A stretch of DNA of 63,371 bases from JAXMBX01 sp046349635 (lineage in GTDB: Bacteria; Planctomycetota; Planctomycetia; Planctomycetales; Planctomycetaceae): NCBI GenBank assembly GCA_046349635.1, contig JAXMBX010000028.1, positions 1 through 63,371 on the forward strand. Direction: 5' to 3'. Shown in pieces: positions 9,772-18,899 of this stretch (positions are counted from its first letter, which is position 1; each line of letters begins with the position of its first letter). The notes under the pieces are model-generated. The model was not told the DNA's origin. It searched no databases and saw only the letters and a program-made list of their open reading frames with translations. Made by a program: the position numbers and the translations under genes.

Positions 9772-9924
9772 TGGAGGCTCGACTGGATTTCCGCAGGAAG
9801 GTCAGTCGTCGCGTCTTCGCTCCCTTGCAGGTCAGTTGCAGGTTCCGGATACTGGCAACGAAGCTCGTGATTGACTGCAAAATCTCCCGAATTCTCTGCC
9901 CCCGAATCTCTCCAAGGTGCAACC

Positions 9925-11332
9925 GTGGCGACTGCCGTCCCGCAACCGTCTCTCGCGCCCGCTCCTTCCGTCACCGGACTCGGCCGAATGGCCTCCCTGG
10001 ACCAGTTCCGGGGCTACACGGTGGCGGGGATGTTCCTGGTGAATTTTCTGGGGAATTCGTCGCCTGCCCGTATATTCTGAAGCATAAGAACATCTACTGC
10101 AGTTACGCGGACACCATCATGCCGCAGTTCTTCTTCGCGGTGGGGTTTGCGCTGCGATACAGCTTTCAACGACGGGCGGAGGCGGGGGGGTTGAACTCCG
10201 CCTACAAGCATGCGGTGATCCGGAGCCTGGGGCTAGCGCTGATTGCGATCTTATGGTACAGCGGAAATCCGCAACTGCCCGAAGGGGCCATCTTCGACTG
10301 GACGGCATTGACCAGCGTAGGTTTCTGGGGGGTGATCCAGAAACAGTTTCACGGCTCGTGGTTCCAGACGCTGATGCATATCGCCGTGACGAGCGTCTGG
10401 ATCCTGCCGGTGATCACCGCGCGGCCTCTGGTGCGGGTGTTCTATATGATCGCGTCGGCAGTACTGCACCTGTCTCTGAGCCACTGGTTCTTTTTCGCGC
10501 ATGTGAACGGGTCCACGGGATACGGCGGGATCGACGGGGGAACCTGGGGTTTCTGACGTGGACGATTCCGACGCTGGTGGGGACGCTGGCATGTGACTGG
10601 ATGATGGCGTTGCGAGCCGGCAAGATCCGCCGAGTCGGGTTGGTCGTGCGGTATGCGTTCTGGGGAATTCTGCTAATGGTCGTCGGCTGGGGATTGTCCT
10701 GTCTGACGCGGTGCTATGACGTGCCGGAAGCACAACAACAAGAGCTGGCCAAAGAGAAGCTGGCGGCGAACCCGGTCATTCCGCCGAGTGAGGCCTTCAA
10801 CCGCTGGATGGGGGATTTGAAGGCCCAGAAATGGAATCTTGTCCTGGCGGAACCGCCGTTCGTGCCACCGCCACATGCACGGGATAAAGAGATGAAGAAG
10901 GTCAAGCAGAGCGAGATCTTCATGGAAGAGGACAAAGGCAAACAAGTTAAAAAAGGGAAAGAGATCGAAGTCGAAAAAGAGGTCGAAGTCGATCACAGCG
11001 CTCTATACCGGAAGTGGAATTACTGGATGATGTGCCAGCGGTGCGGGTCGATTTCGTACCTGACGTTTGCCGCGGGGCTGTCGCTGATTGTGATGCTGAT
11101 CTTTTACATTCTCGCGGATGTGTGGGGGCTGCAGGTCGGGGTATTCCGGACGCTGGGGGTGAATGCCCTGTTCGGCTATATCTTGCATGAACTGGTGGGG
11201 AACGGGGTGAAGCCGTACATGCCGAAGGATATTCCCGCCGTGTGGATGTGGGTGGGATTCGGCGTGTTCTTTTTCTTCTGCTGGCTGATCCTGCGGAACC
11301 TGGAGAAGAATAAGATTTTCATCAAGCTGTAG
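9925..11332 (+). pseudogene. acyltransferase-3/DUF5009-like multi-spanning membrane protein, two frameshifts
   Basis: Three consecutive frames together encode one protein of about 470 aa. The first part has RMASLDQFRGYTVAGMFLVNF, the signature start of heparan-alpha-glucosaminide N-acetyltransferase-like (DUF5009) and acyltransferase-3 membrane proteins. The second has YCSYADTIMPQFFFAVGFAL, and the third has the remaining helices. One break is near 10060 and the second near 10540 in a run of Gs. Each looks like loss of a single base. A cytoplasmic Lys/Glu-rich linker sits at about 10860-11000. I chose GTG at 9925, which has AAGGTG just upstream; a TTG at 9871 is in the same frame. The acyl donor and acceptor are unknown. 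Confidence 0.7.
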
Positions 11333-11343
11333 GATCCGCCGCT

Positions 11344-12147
11344 ATGACACACCCGCATGTGAAGTCGAAAATTGAAGGGTCATTCCTGTTTGTCTGTTTG
11401 AACAGGCCCGAAAAGCGGAACGCGCTAACGCCGGAAATGCTGGACGCGATTTCGGCAGCAGTGCAAATGGCGGATGACCATCCGGAAGTCCGTGCGGTGA
11501 TCGTGCATGCGGAAGGACCGGTGTTTTCGGCGGGGATTGATATTCTCTCGCTCGGAACGGCATTGGGGAAAGAGTCGGGGGCGAATCCTGGACGGCAGCT
11601 ACGCCGTCTGGCGGCGCGGATGCAAGGAGCACTCAACGCCTTGGAAGCGACGGAGGTGCCGATCATCGGCGCGCTGCAAGGGCAAGTGATCGGGTTGGGG
11701 CTGGAATTGGCGCTGGCGTTTGATCTGCGAGTGGCGACGGAGGATTGCCAGTTATCGATTCCAGAAGCGCGGATGGGGATGGTAGCGGACGTCGGAGGGA
11801 CGACGCGACTGGTGCGGACGGTGGGGACAAGCCGGGCGAAGGATCTGTTGATGACGGCGCGAACGATTGAAGCGCAGGAAGCACTGACCTGGGGTTTGGT
11901 GAACCGGGTCGTGCCGGCGGGAGAGTTGCTATCGAGTGCGGTGGCGCTCGCGCAACAGATCGCGCAAAACGCACCACTGGCGGTGGGGCTGGCGAAGCGG
12001 ATTGTCGATCAGGGGAGCGGGTTGCCGGCGGAATCGCAGATGTCACTGGAACGGTGGGCCCAGAGCCAGTTGATCGACAGCGAGGATCTGCAGGAGGCAG
12101 CCCGGGCGTTCCTGGAAAAGCGTCCGCCGAAGTTCAGAGGTCGGTAG
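11344..12147 (+). CDS. enoyl-CoA hydratase/isomerase family protein
   Basis: This is a crotonase-fold enzyme acting on acyl-CoA thioesters. The N-terminal strand has LNRPEKRNALTPEM. The first oxyanion-hole region is VFSAGIDILSL and the second is GALQGQVIGLGLELALAFDLR, where canonical members have G-x-A-x-G-G. Here a Gln and a Leu stand at normally small positions. The C-terminal helix region (ALTWGLVNRVVPAGEL) is typical. Length is normal at 267 aa. The catalytic Glu of hydratases is not obvious to me, so an isomerase or hydrolase activity within the superfamily is equally possible. It starts 11 bases after the broken membrane protein, probably in the same transcript. Confidence 0.9.
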   Translation: MTHPHVKSKIEGSFLFVCLNRPEKRNALTPEMLDAISAAVQMADDHPEVRAVIVHAEGPVFSAGIDILSLGTALGKESGANPGRQLRRLAARMQGALNALEATEVPIIGALQGQVIGLGLELALAFDLRVATEDCQLSIPEARMGMVADVGGTTRLVRTVGTSRAKDLLMTARTIEAQEALTWGLVNRVVPAGELLSSAVALAQQIAQNAPLAVGLAKRIVDQGSGLPAESQMSLERWAQSQLIDSEDLQEAARAFLEKRPPKFRGR

Positions 12148-12329
12148 ACCTTTTCCTAAATTACTTGAGTGTGTGGGGCGGACGGCGGTAAGATGCGGGT
12201 CCTGCACGACTTCTTCTTTTCTTCTAACAAAATGCTCTGGACGAAGTGCGATTTCCTGAGAACAGCAAATCCACCGTGATCGCCAACCGCATTTTGTCAG
12301 GCATTTAACCACTTTGAAGGTGACAGCTC

Positions 12330-13280
12330 ATGGATCTCATCAGCACGATTTCCGGTTCGATGCTCGAGAATTTTTTTCCGGCGGGTTGGGATCTGAAGAA
12401 GATCGACGCCTGCGTGGATGATGATCCGAAGACGATCGGCAAACGGCAGAAGTGGTGGCACAAGGATTTCAATCCGATTCCGTGCCAGTCGGTGGCGGAC
12501 TTCGACATGATGCTGGGGCATGAGATTGCATGGACGATCCAGCAGGCGCGGCAGGCGGGTGAGAAGCTGGTGATGATTCTGCCCGTCGGGCCGATGGGAA
12601 TGTATCGCTGGGCGTGCTTCTTTCTAAAGGAGTGGAATTGCCCGTGCGACCACGTGTATGGCTTCAACATGGATGAATGGAGCGACGCGTCGGGAAACAC
12701 ATTACCTCCCACGAATCCGGGAGCGTTTCAATACGCGATGCAGCAGGCGTTTTATGGGCCGCTTGGAAAATTGACGGTGCCGGTGAAGCAGCGGCATTTT
12801 GCGACGAAGAAAGTGCTGCCGACGTATGCCGAGCGGATTGGGGAAATCCGGTCCAACAAGGCAAAGCTGGTGGTGGTGTTCGGGATCGGTCGGGCGTGCC
12901 ACATTGCGTTCTGGGAACCGCATTTCGCGGCGGACTACAAGAGCGTGGCGGAGTGGAAAGCCGCGACCCACCGGATCGGAGCAATCCTGCATCCAATGAC
13001 AATCGAGCAGAACGCGATTACGAGTTTCAAAAGCCGGACGACGCTGGTGCCGGCGTTTGCGAATACGATCGGGCCGGGGATTTTCCTGACGGCGGACAAG
13101 ATTATCGGGGGGGCGGACGGGAGTTTGTCGCGGGGGATGATGTGGCAGGGGTTGAGCCTGTGGATGACGTTGCGCCACCAGCCGACGCCGTGGATTCCGT
13201 CGAGCTTTATGCCGACGCAGGCGGGGCGGTTGTTCTTCCTGGAAGAACTGGCGGGGCCGTTGACGGCGGAGTGCAACTAA
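12330..13280 (+). CDS. glucosamine-6-phosphate isomerase/deaminase-like protein (NagB family)
   Basis: This has the sugar-phosphate isomerase fold of NagB, which converts glucosamine-6-phosphate to fructose-6-phosphate and ammonia. Matching landmarks are LPVGPMGMYRW (phosphate loop, LPTGGTPM in E. coli), YGFNMDEW (FNMDEY, containing the catalytic Asp72) and GIGRACHIAFWEP (GVGNDGHIAFNEP). The third motif keeps the His and Glu equivalent to His143 and Glu148, but the residue aligned with Asp141 is Ala, and the phosphate loop has lost GG-T. At 316 aa it is about 50 longer than NagB. It is clearly a family member, but its substrate or activity may differ. Confidence 0.8.
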   Translation: MDLISTISGSMLENFFPAGWDLKKIDACVDDDPKTIGKRQKWWHKDFNPIPCQSVADFDMMLGHEIAWTIQQARQAGEKLVMILPVGPMGMYRWACFFLKEWNCPCDHVYGFNMDEWSDASGNTLPPTNPGAFQYAMQQAFYGPLGKLTVPVKQRHFATKKVLPTYAERIGEIRSNKAKLVVVFGIGRACHIAFWEPHFAADYKSVAEWKAATHRIGAILHPMTIEQNAITSFKSRTTLVPAFANTIGPGIFLTADKIIGGADGSLSRGMMWQGLSLWMTLRHQPTPWIPSSFMPTQAGRLFFLEELAGPLTAECN

Positions 13281-13305
13281 TTCGCAAGGTGCGTCAAGGC
13301 GTGTC

Positions 13306-13812
13306 CTACGATTGCCAGTACTTAGAAAGTGCTGTGCGGCGGGAGCCGGTGGAGCGGCGGGCGGGGTCATCGAAGGTTTCGATTACGATGAAGCCTGCCT
13401 TGGTCATCATGCGGGCGGAAGCAAGATTTTCCTCGTGGCGTTCGACGTAGATGTGGGGGATGCCCTGCGCTCTTAAGTCCGCCACAATGCGGCGGAGGAT
13501 TTCGGGGGCGAGTCCCTTGCCACGATGGTCGGGATGAACGACGGCTTCGGAGATCTGGGCGTGGAGTGCGTCGCGGCAGGCCTCGGGCTGGAAGCGGGCG
13601 AAGGCGTGGGTGAGAGAATAGGTGACGAAGCCGAGCAGTTGGCCGTCTTCTTCGGCGAGCAGTCCGCCGGTCTGTCCGGTGGCAATGCCCTGCAAATGTG
13701 CCTGAATTTCCAGAGGATTGAGGTAATTCCAGGGGTTGGTGCCGTGGGTGAACAGGAATTCGGAGAAGTGTGGAATATCCTGTACCTGGAGAGGGCGGAA
13801 TTGAGCGGTCAT
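13306..13812 (-). CDS. GNAT family N-acetyltransferase
   Basis: This is a small acyl-CoA-dependent acetyltransferase. The central acetyl-CoA binding motif A reads EAVVHPDHRGKGLAPEILRR, which has the R-x-x-G-x-G/A core. Motif B follows as YVERHEENLASARMMTKAGF, the usual position of the residue that protonates CoA. Length (168 aa) is typical. It converges on the NagB-like gene, with only about 25 bases between stops. The acceptor substrate cannot be deduced. Confidence 0.88.
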   Translation of the reverse strand: MTAQFRPLQVQDIPHFSEFLFTHGTNPWNYLNPLEIQAHLQGIATGQTGGLLAEEDGQLLGFVTYSLTHAFARFQPEACRDALHAQISEAVVHPDHRGKGLAPEILRRIVADLRAQGIPHIYVERHEENLASARMMTKAGFIVIETFDDPARRSTGSRRTALSKYWQS

Positions 13813-13957
13813 TCAGGGGAAGTCCTGTAGAAACTGTTCCGCTGGATCGGTTATTCTGAGAGATCAGATTGATAACGTCACAAACTGCTCGGGCGAAGAC
13901 CGGCGACGGATCTTCACGATACCCCAAATATCCGCTCTCAGAAACGGAGACTGACCG

Positions 13958-15085
13958 ATGCCCACCCCCAACCGTCTGTGGATCGCGTTGATTGCGACAC
14001 TGATTTGTTCTCCGCCCTTTTCCGGTACGGTCCGGGCCGAGGGATATCTGACTTCGGTCGGAAGTGGAGAAGATAAGATCCCCGTGGTGGTGGTGAAAGG
14101 GACGCCGTATGAAATGGGGCGACGGCTGGGGGAACTGGTCAAGGAGGACGCGAACAAGTTCATTAACATCTTCATGAAAAGCGTGCAGACGGCCGAACCG
14201 CAACGGTTTTCCGATGCGAACCTATCCGCCGCGTGGAAGACGATTTCGAAGTACACCGATCCCCGGTTCCAGGAGGAATTGAAGGGGCTGTCCGAAGGGG
14301 CGGGGATTCCGCTGGACCTGTTGCAGCGGGCGCACATGGTCCCCGCGATCGGGGATTTCTCCTGCAGTTCGATCGCCGCGTGGGGAACGGCCACGAAGAA
14401 CGGGCACCTGTACCAGACCCGCAATCTGGACTGGGACATGCATGTCTCGGCGCAGAATTATCCGTGCATCGTGGTGTACATCCCTGACCAGGGGATTCCG
14501 CACGTGAACATCACGTTCGCGGGAAGTATCGGGAGCAACACGGGGATGAATGCACAGGGGATTGTTCTCTCCGAAATGGGAGATAGCCCGGCGAGCGATT
14601 ATCCCTTCAACCTGGAAGGGACACACTTCACGACGCTGTTCCGGTCGGTGCTGTACGACGCCGATGGGTTGGATGCGGCGGTCGACCTGTTCAAGAATTC
14701 CCACCGCATCAAGAAGTATCACTTTGTCGTCGGGGACGGAAAGAACCTGCGGGCGGTGAAGATGCTGGCGCATGCCCCGAACCTGGTGATCTGGAAAGAC
14801 AACGATCCACAGGACGAACTGGCTCCCAAGGTGCACAAGGACTTTGTGTATCAGGATGAAGGACGGGGAGCGTTTGCTCCGATGCTGAAGAATTTCGGGA
14901 AGATCACCGAGAAGGACATGATCGACGTGGCGTGCAAGATCCCGATCAAGGGGGGGAACATCCTGGACGTGGTGTATGACGCCACGGCGCTGGAGTTCTG
15001 GGTGGCGTATGCCGAAAAGGACGTGGAGGCCTACAAGCGGCCGTTCGTGCATGTGAAGTTGAAGGATTATCTGGAGAAGAAGTAG
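13958..15085 (+). CDS. secreted C45-family autoproteolytic acyltransferase/hydrolase
   Basis: The N-terminal 28 residues form a signal peptide ending near VRAEG. The body resembles acyl-CoA:6-aminopenicillanic acid acyltransferase-type Ntn hydrolases (peptidase C45). It shows VKGTPYEMGRRLGELV near the N-terminus and GDFSCSSIAAWG, whose Cys would become the nucleophile after self-cleavage, then TRNLDWD and NTGMNAQGIVLSEM. Family members hydrolyse amide bonds of small molecules, so this is probably an exported amidase. The carbon-starvation transporter gene follows 40 bases later on the same strand. The substrate is unknown. Confidence 0.85.
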   Translation: MPTPNRLWIALIATLICSPPFSGTVRAEGYLTSVGSGEDKIPVVVVKGTPYEMGRRLGELVKEDANKFINIFMKSVQTAEPQRFSDANLSAAWKTISKYTDPRFQEELKGLSEGAGIPLDLLQRAHMVPAIGDFSCSSIAAWGTATKNGHLYQTRNLDWDMHVSAQNYPCIVVYIPDQGIPHVNITFAGSIGSNTGMNAQGIVLSEMGDSPASDYPFNLEGTHFTTLFRSVLYDADGLDAAVDLFKNSHRIKKYHFVVGDGKNLRAVKMLAHAPNLVIWKDNDPQDELAPKVHKDFVYQDEGRGAFAPMLKNFGKITEKDMIDVACKIPIKGGNILDVVYDATALEFWVAYAEKDVEAYKRPFVHVKLKDYLEKK

Positions 15086-15125
15086 GTTCCGGTTGGCTGC
15101 ATGACTTCAGGATGTTGAGAGCGTT

Positions 15126-16874
15126 ATGAATCTGCTTGTGATTGTGATTCCGTCGGCGATTCTGTTGTGCGTCGCGTACTTCACGTATGGGACCGCTTTG
15201 GCCCGCTGGTTGAAGCTGAACCCGAATACGGTGACGCCGGCGGTCGAGATGCGGGATGACGTGGACTATGTGCCGATCGAGAGCAAGTTCCTGCTGAGCC
15301 AGCATTTCTCAGCGATTGCCGCGGCGGGGCCGATTGTCGGGCCGATTCTCGCGGGGCTGACGTTCGGGTGGGTGCCGGCGCTGATCTGGATTCTGGTCGG
15401 TTCGATTTTCATCGGCGGGGTGCATGACCTGACGGCGTTGACGGCGTCGATCCGGCATCAGGCGCGATCGATTGCGGAAGTGGTGCGGGACCATATGAGC
15501 TACCGCTCGTACATCCTGTTCCTGAGCTTCGTGTGGCTGGCGCTGGTGTACATCATCGTGGCGTTCACGGACGTGACGGCGTCTTCGTTCATCGGGGAGC
15601 AGACGCTGGAGAATGGCGAAGTGGTGACGGGAGGGGGGATCGCGACGTCGTCACTGCTGTATCTGATCCTGCCAATGATCATGGGGGTTCTGCTGCGGTC
15701 TACGAAGCTGTCTGTCGAATGGGCGACGGTGATCTTCCTGCCGCTGGTGGGGGTTTCTATCTGGGCGGGACAGTACATTCCGTTTGACGTACAGAAGGTG
15801 TTTCATCTGAGCAGTGCGGCAGAGGCCCGGAAGGTCTGGGACGTCGCGCTGTTGATTTACTGCGTGGCGGCGTCGGTGATTCCGATGTGGCTGCTACTGC
15901 AACCGCGGGGGCACCTGGGGGGATACTTCCTATACTTCGCGTTGGGGGCGGGGATGCTGGGATTGATTCTGGGGGGGAAGACGATTCAGTACCCGGCGTT
16001 TATTCCGCTGGCGGAACGAAGCACGCCGATGCCGTTATTCCCGATTCTGTTTATCACGATTGCATGCGGAGCGTGTTCGGGATTTCATTCGATCATTGCC
16101 TCGGGGACGACGTCCAAGCAGTTGCGGACGGAGCCGGACGCCAAGACGATCGGTTACGGGGCGATGTTGCTGGAGGCGATGGTGGCGGTGGTGTCATTGT
16201 GCTGCGTGATGATGCTGCCGAAGTCTTCGCCGTTGCTGGCCGGCCAGCCTCAGCCGAATCTGCTATATGCCCAGGGGATTGGGAGTTTCATGTCGGTACT
16301 GGGGGTTCCGGCGGCGTTCGGGGTGTCCTTTGGATTGATGGCGTTTACGACATTTGTGTATGACACGCTGGATGTCTGCACGCGGCTGGGGCGGTACATC
16401 CTGCAGGAGTTATTCGGGTGGCAGGGAGCAGCCGGGCGGTGGATCGCGACGTTGATTACCGCTTTGGTTCCGATGGCGTTTCTGGTGTTCCAGAAGGCAG
16501 ATGGAGTGCCGGCGTGGAAACTGTTCTGGAACCTGTTCGGGGCGAGTAACCAGTTGCTAGCGGCGCTGACGCTCTTGGGGGTGACGACGTGGCTGTGGCG
16601 GACGACGCATTCGGTGCGAATGCTTGTGGTTACCGGATTGCCGTGCGTGTGGATGTATGCCATGAGCATGTGGGCGCTGTGGCTGACGTTGAAGCCATTG
16701 GCGACGGCAGTGATAGCGGGGAAATTCAGCGATCCGGCGCTTCAGGGAAATCCAGTCCCGTGGGTGGCGGCGGTGCTGGCGCTACTGGGGTTGCTGATGC
16801 TGATTGAGGCGATCGTGATTCTGATCGTGCCTCGTCCGCCGCGGAAGGAATCGCTGGTGCCTGCGGCGGCGTGA
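15126..16874 (+). CDS. cstA: carbon starvation protein A (CstA-type transporter)
   Basis: This is a multi-spanning inner-membrane protein of the CstA family, which in enterobacteria takes up peptides or pyruvate under carbon limitation. Visible family features are FTYGTALARWL near the N-terminus, QHFSAIAAAGPIVGPILAG, GGVHDLTALTASIRHQ, ACGACSGFHSIIASGTTSKQ and FTTFVYDTLDVCTRLGRY. Some 15 or more hydrophobic helices run to the end. At 582 aa it is on the short side but within the range of the short CstA group. It may be co-transcribed with the C45 hydrolase; taking up products released by that enzyme is an inference. Confidence 0.93.
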   Translation: MNLLVIVIPSAILLCVAYFTYGTALARWLKLNPNTVTPAVEMRDDVDYVPIESKFLLSQHFSAIAAAGPIVGPILAGLTFGWVPALIWILVGSIFIGGVHDLTALTASIRHQARSIAEVVRDHMSYRSYILFLSFVWLALVYIIVAFTDVTASSFIGEQTLENGEVVTGGGIATSSLLYLILPMIMGVLLRSTKLSVEWATVIFLPLVGVSIWAGQYIPFDVQKVFHLSSAAEARKVWDVALLIYCVAASVIPMWLLLQPRGHLGGYFLYFALGAGMLGLILGGKTIQYPAFIPLAERSTPMPLFPILFITIACGACSGFHSIIASGTTSKQLRTEPDAKTIGYGAMLLEAMVAVVSLCCVMMLPKSSPLLAGQPQPNLLYAQGIGSFMSVLGVPAAFGVSFGLMAFTTFVYDTLDVCTRLGRYILQELFGWQGAAGRWIATLITALVPMAFLVFQKADGVPAWKLFWNLFGASNQLLAALTLLGVTTWLWRTTHSVRMLVVTGLPCVWMYAMSMWALWLTLKPLATAVIAGKFSDPALQGNPVPWVAAVLALLGLLMLIEAIVILIVPRPPRKESLVPAAA

Positions 16875-16885
16875 GTGTTTTCACA

Positions 16886-17680
16886 TTACGGCTGCAGGCA
16901 GAGTTCGAAATCGGGTTGATCGTCGAGAGTCGTCACCTGAATATCCTCGAAGACGTGGACGGTTTCTTTGGTCTCGGGGGGATCGATCATTCTGATTGCT
17001 GCGAGGGTATAGTCTTTTTTGTTCAGCATTAACTGAACCTCTGAGAAATTGCACTTATCGCGCTCGTGGCGAGGAAGAAGGCTCAAGTGGATCTGGTTCG
17101 GAGTCTGTTTCACAAGACTGACGTTAAATCTCTCTTTGAGATCCTTTTCGGAGATGCCGAGAAGATATTGGGAAAAGACAGGTTCCTCAATAAGACTCAA
17201 GAGATACCAACTCAACCAAGAGTGTTTTGTATTGGCCGCTTTGCTTTCTGCGGGCCGCTTAACCTCCTCGATTGAACCATCCAGAGAGGTCATTCGAAAT
17301 ACTTTGCTCGTCCATTCCATCCGTTCGCTTTTGTCTGACTTTAGTTGATACGGGCGTCCCTTGGAGTCGAGTCTGCGGCTGACTGTTCCTTGTGGGATCT
17401 CCGTCGAGTCGACCTGATACACGCCAGTCTTGTCGATGTTCGTTGCGAAAGAACCGGTTGCGCGGTTTTCCACGGCGAATGTTCTGTCATACGAGAACTT
17501 TTGGAACTTCCCCGTCACCGACTTGCGCTGCCGGGATGCCTGCTCCCATGCCTTGAGAATCTTTTCGAGAACGGGGTCAGGCGAAGATTCACTTGCCGAG
17601 GTTTTTTCCGCCGCAAGGACGGAGAATTGGACCAAAGTGCAGACCAGAACCAACAGCAGAGACACATAAACGCGAGACAT
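16886..17680 (-). CDS. secreted LolA-like / TIGR03009-like planctomycete protein
   Basis: A signal peptide (about residues 1-24, ending VLAAE) is followed by a roughly 240-residue domain starting VLEKILKAWEQASRQRKSV. The pattern of strands (GKFQKFSYDRTF, TGVYQVDS, TPNQIHLSLLPR, EVQLMLNKKDYTLAAIRM) resembles the LolA-like beta-fold and the family I know as TIGR03009, found mainly in planctomycetes. No function is known. The ATG at 17680 is chosen because GGGAGGA lies at good spacing and the signal peptide begins there; the open frame extends 117 codons further upstream without sense. It converges on cstA with stops 11 bases apart. Confidence 0.75.
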   Translation of the reverse strand: MSRVYVSLLLVLVCTLVQFSVLAAEKTSASESSPDPVLEKILKAWEQASRQRKSVTGKFQKFSYDRTFAVENRATGSFATNIDKTGVYQVDSTEIPQGTVSRRLDSKGRPYQLKSDKSERMEWTSKVFRMTSLDGSIEEVKRPAESKAANTKHSWLSWYLLSLIEEPVFSQYLLGISEKDLKERFNVSLVKQTPNQIHLSLLPRHERDKCNFSEVQLMLNKKDYTLAAIRMIDPPETKETVHVFEDIQVTTLDDQPDFELCLQP

Positions 17681-17930
17681 AGTGATCCTCCCTGATCGGA
17701 ATCGATCTCGATCCTGCACGACAAGTTTGACCGGCGGGGATTGTATTTCGGGGCCGGGATGGCAGGAATGCGAGTTTTCCCGGGTAAAAAACTTACGAAT
17801 CTGGCAGGCGGCTTGACACAAGGTGTTGCTGAAATTCAGGATGGGCGTTGAAACTTCAGTTGCGCCGGAGCAGTAGATGTCTCTGCCAGCCACAATTTCC
17901 CCCTGTTTTCCCCCCTCAGGAGTTCTCCCC

Positions 17931-18833
17931 GTGAAACGTTCTTTCCCGCTCCTTATGTGCAGCCTGATTCTGTTCGGGCTGATGGCCGTTCCGTCGGCCC
18001 CCGCCGCCGACTTTAAACAGACTGAAAACATCGTTTACTCCGAAGTGCATGGCATCGCCTTGGTGATGGACGTCTTTACTCCCACCGGACCGAAGAATGG
18101 ACTGGGAATTATCGACGTGATCAGCGGCGCGTGGCATTCCGATCGGGGCAAGATCAAGGACCACATGCTGGCGCAGACGTTTGCCCATTTCGGGAAGAAG
18201 GGGTACACGGTGTTTGCGATCCGCCCGGGCTCGATCACGAAATTCAGCGCGATCGAAATGCGGGAAAACCTGGAAAAGGGAATCCTGTGGGTGAAGGCCC
18301 ATGCCTCCGACTATGGAGTCGATCCGAATCGGTTAGGGATGATGGGGGCCTCGGCTGGGGGACACCTGGCACTGCTGACGGCGGTCAACGGCCCGACAGA
18401 AACGAAACCCGACGATCTGAAAAACACGCGGGTGAAGGCGGTCGGTGTGTTCTTCCCGCCGACGAATCTGCTCTCCTTCAAGCGGGACGGCCTGGACCTG
18501 GCGAGTACGGAAGGATTCTCGGGAATGGCGCTGGCGTTGGCGTTGCCTCGGAAGCCAACGATTGACACGACGCTCCCCAAGGAAAAGAAGGAGGAGTTCG
18601 TGAAGCAGGCTTCGCCGGCGTTGCTGGTGAAACCAGGTCTGCCGCCGATGCTGTTGATTCATGGAGACGCGGACAAAGTAGTCCCGCTGGCCCAATCAGA
18701 AGAGATGGTCGAGGCACTGAAGAAAGCAAACGTGCCTGTGGAACTGATCGTCAAAAAAGGTGGAGGACATCCCTGGTTGACGATCAGCGAAGAGATGAAG
18801 ATCCTGGCAGACTGGTTCGACAAGCAGTTGTAA
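17931..18833 (+). CDS. secreted alpha/beta hydrolase (BD-FAE/esterase-like)
   Basis: This is an exported serine hydrolase. A signal peptide (ending SAPAADF) precedes an alpha/beta hydrolase fold. It shows the oxyanion strand region VISGAWHSDRG, the nucleophile elbow MGASAGGHLALL (G-x-S-x-G), LIHGDADKVVPLAQSEEM with the acid, and KKGGGHPWL with the catalytic His. This order is typical of BD-FAE/acetyl-esterase-like enzymes. I chose the GTG at 17931 because AGGAG precedes it by eight bases and the signal begins there; a longer frame from 17877 has no signal at its start. A strong bidirectional terminator follows. Confidence 0.87.
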   Translation: MKRSFPLLMCSLILFGLMAVPSAPAADFKQTENIVYSEVHGIALVMDVFTPTGPKNGLGIIDVISGAWHSDRGKIKDHMLAQTFAHFGKKGYTVFAIRPGSITKFSAIEMRENLEKGILWVKAHASDYGVDPNRLGMMGASAGGHLALLTAVNGPTETKPDDLKNTRVKAVGVFFPPTNLLSFKRDGLDLASTEGFSGMALALALPRKPTIDTTLPKEKKEEFVKQASPALLVKPGLPPMLLIHGDADKVVPLAQSEEMVEALKKANVPVELIVKKGGGHPWLTISEEMKILADWFDKQL

Positions 18834-18854
18834 TCCCGCCTGACAGATCACTAC

Positions 18855-18890
18855 AAAAACCATCGGAGTAGAATTCTCCGATGGTTTTTT
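18855..18890 (+). terminator. bidirectional intrinsic terminator
   Basis: AAAAACCATCGGAG pairs perfectly with CTCCGATGGTTTTT around a seven-base loop, with a T run on both strands. It lies between the convergent alpha/beta hydrolase and prenyltransferase genes and can serve both. Confidence 0.9.
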
Positions 18891-18899
18891 ATTGCGCCG

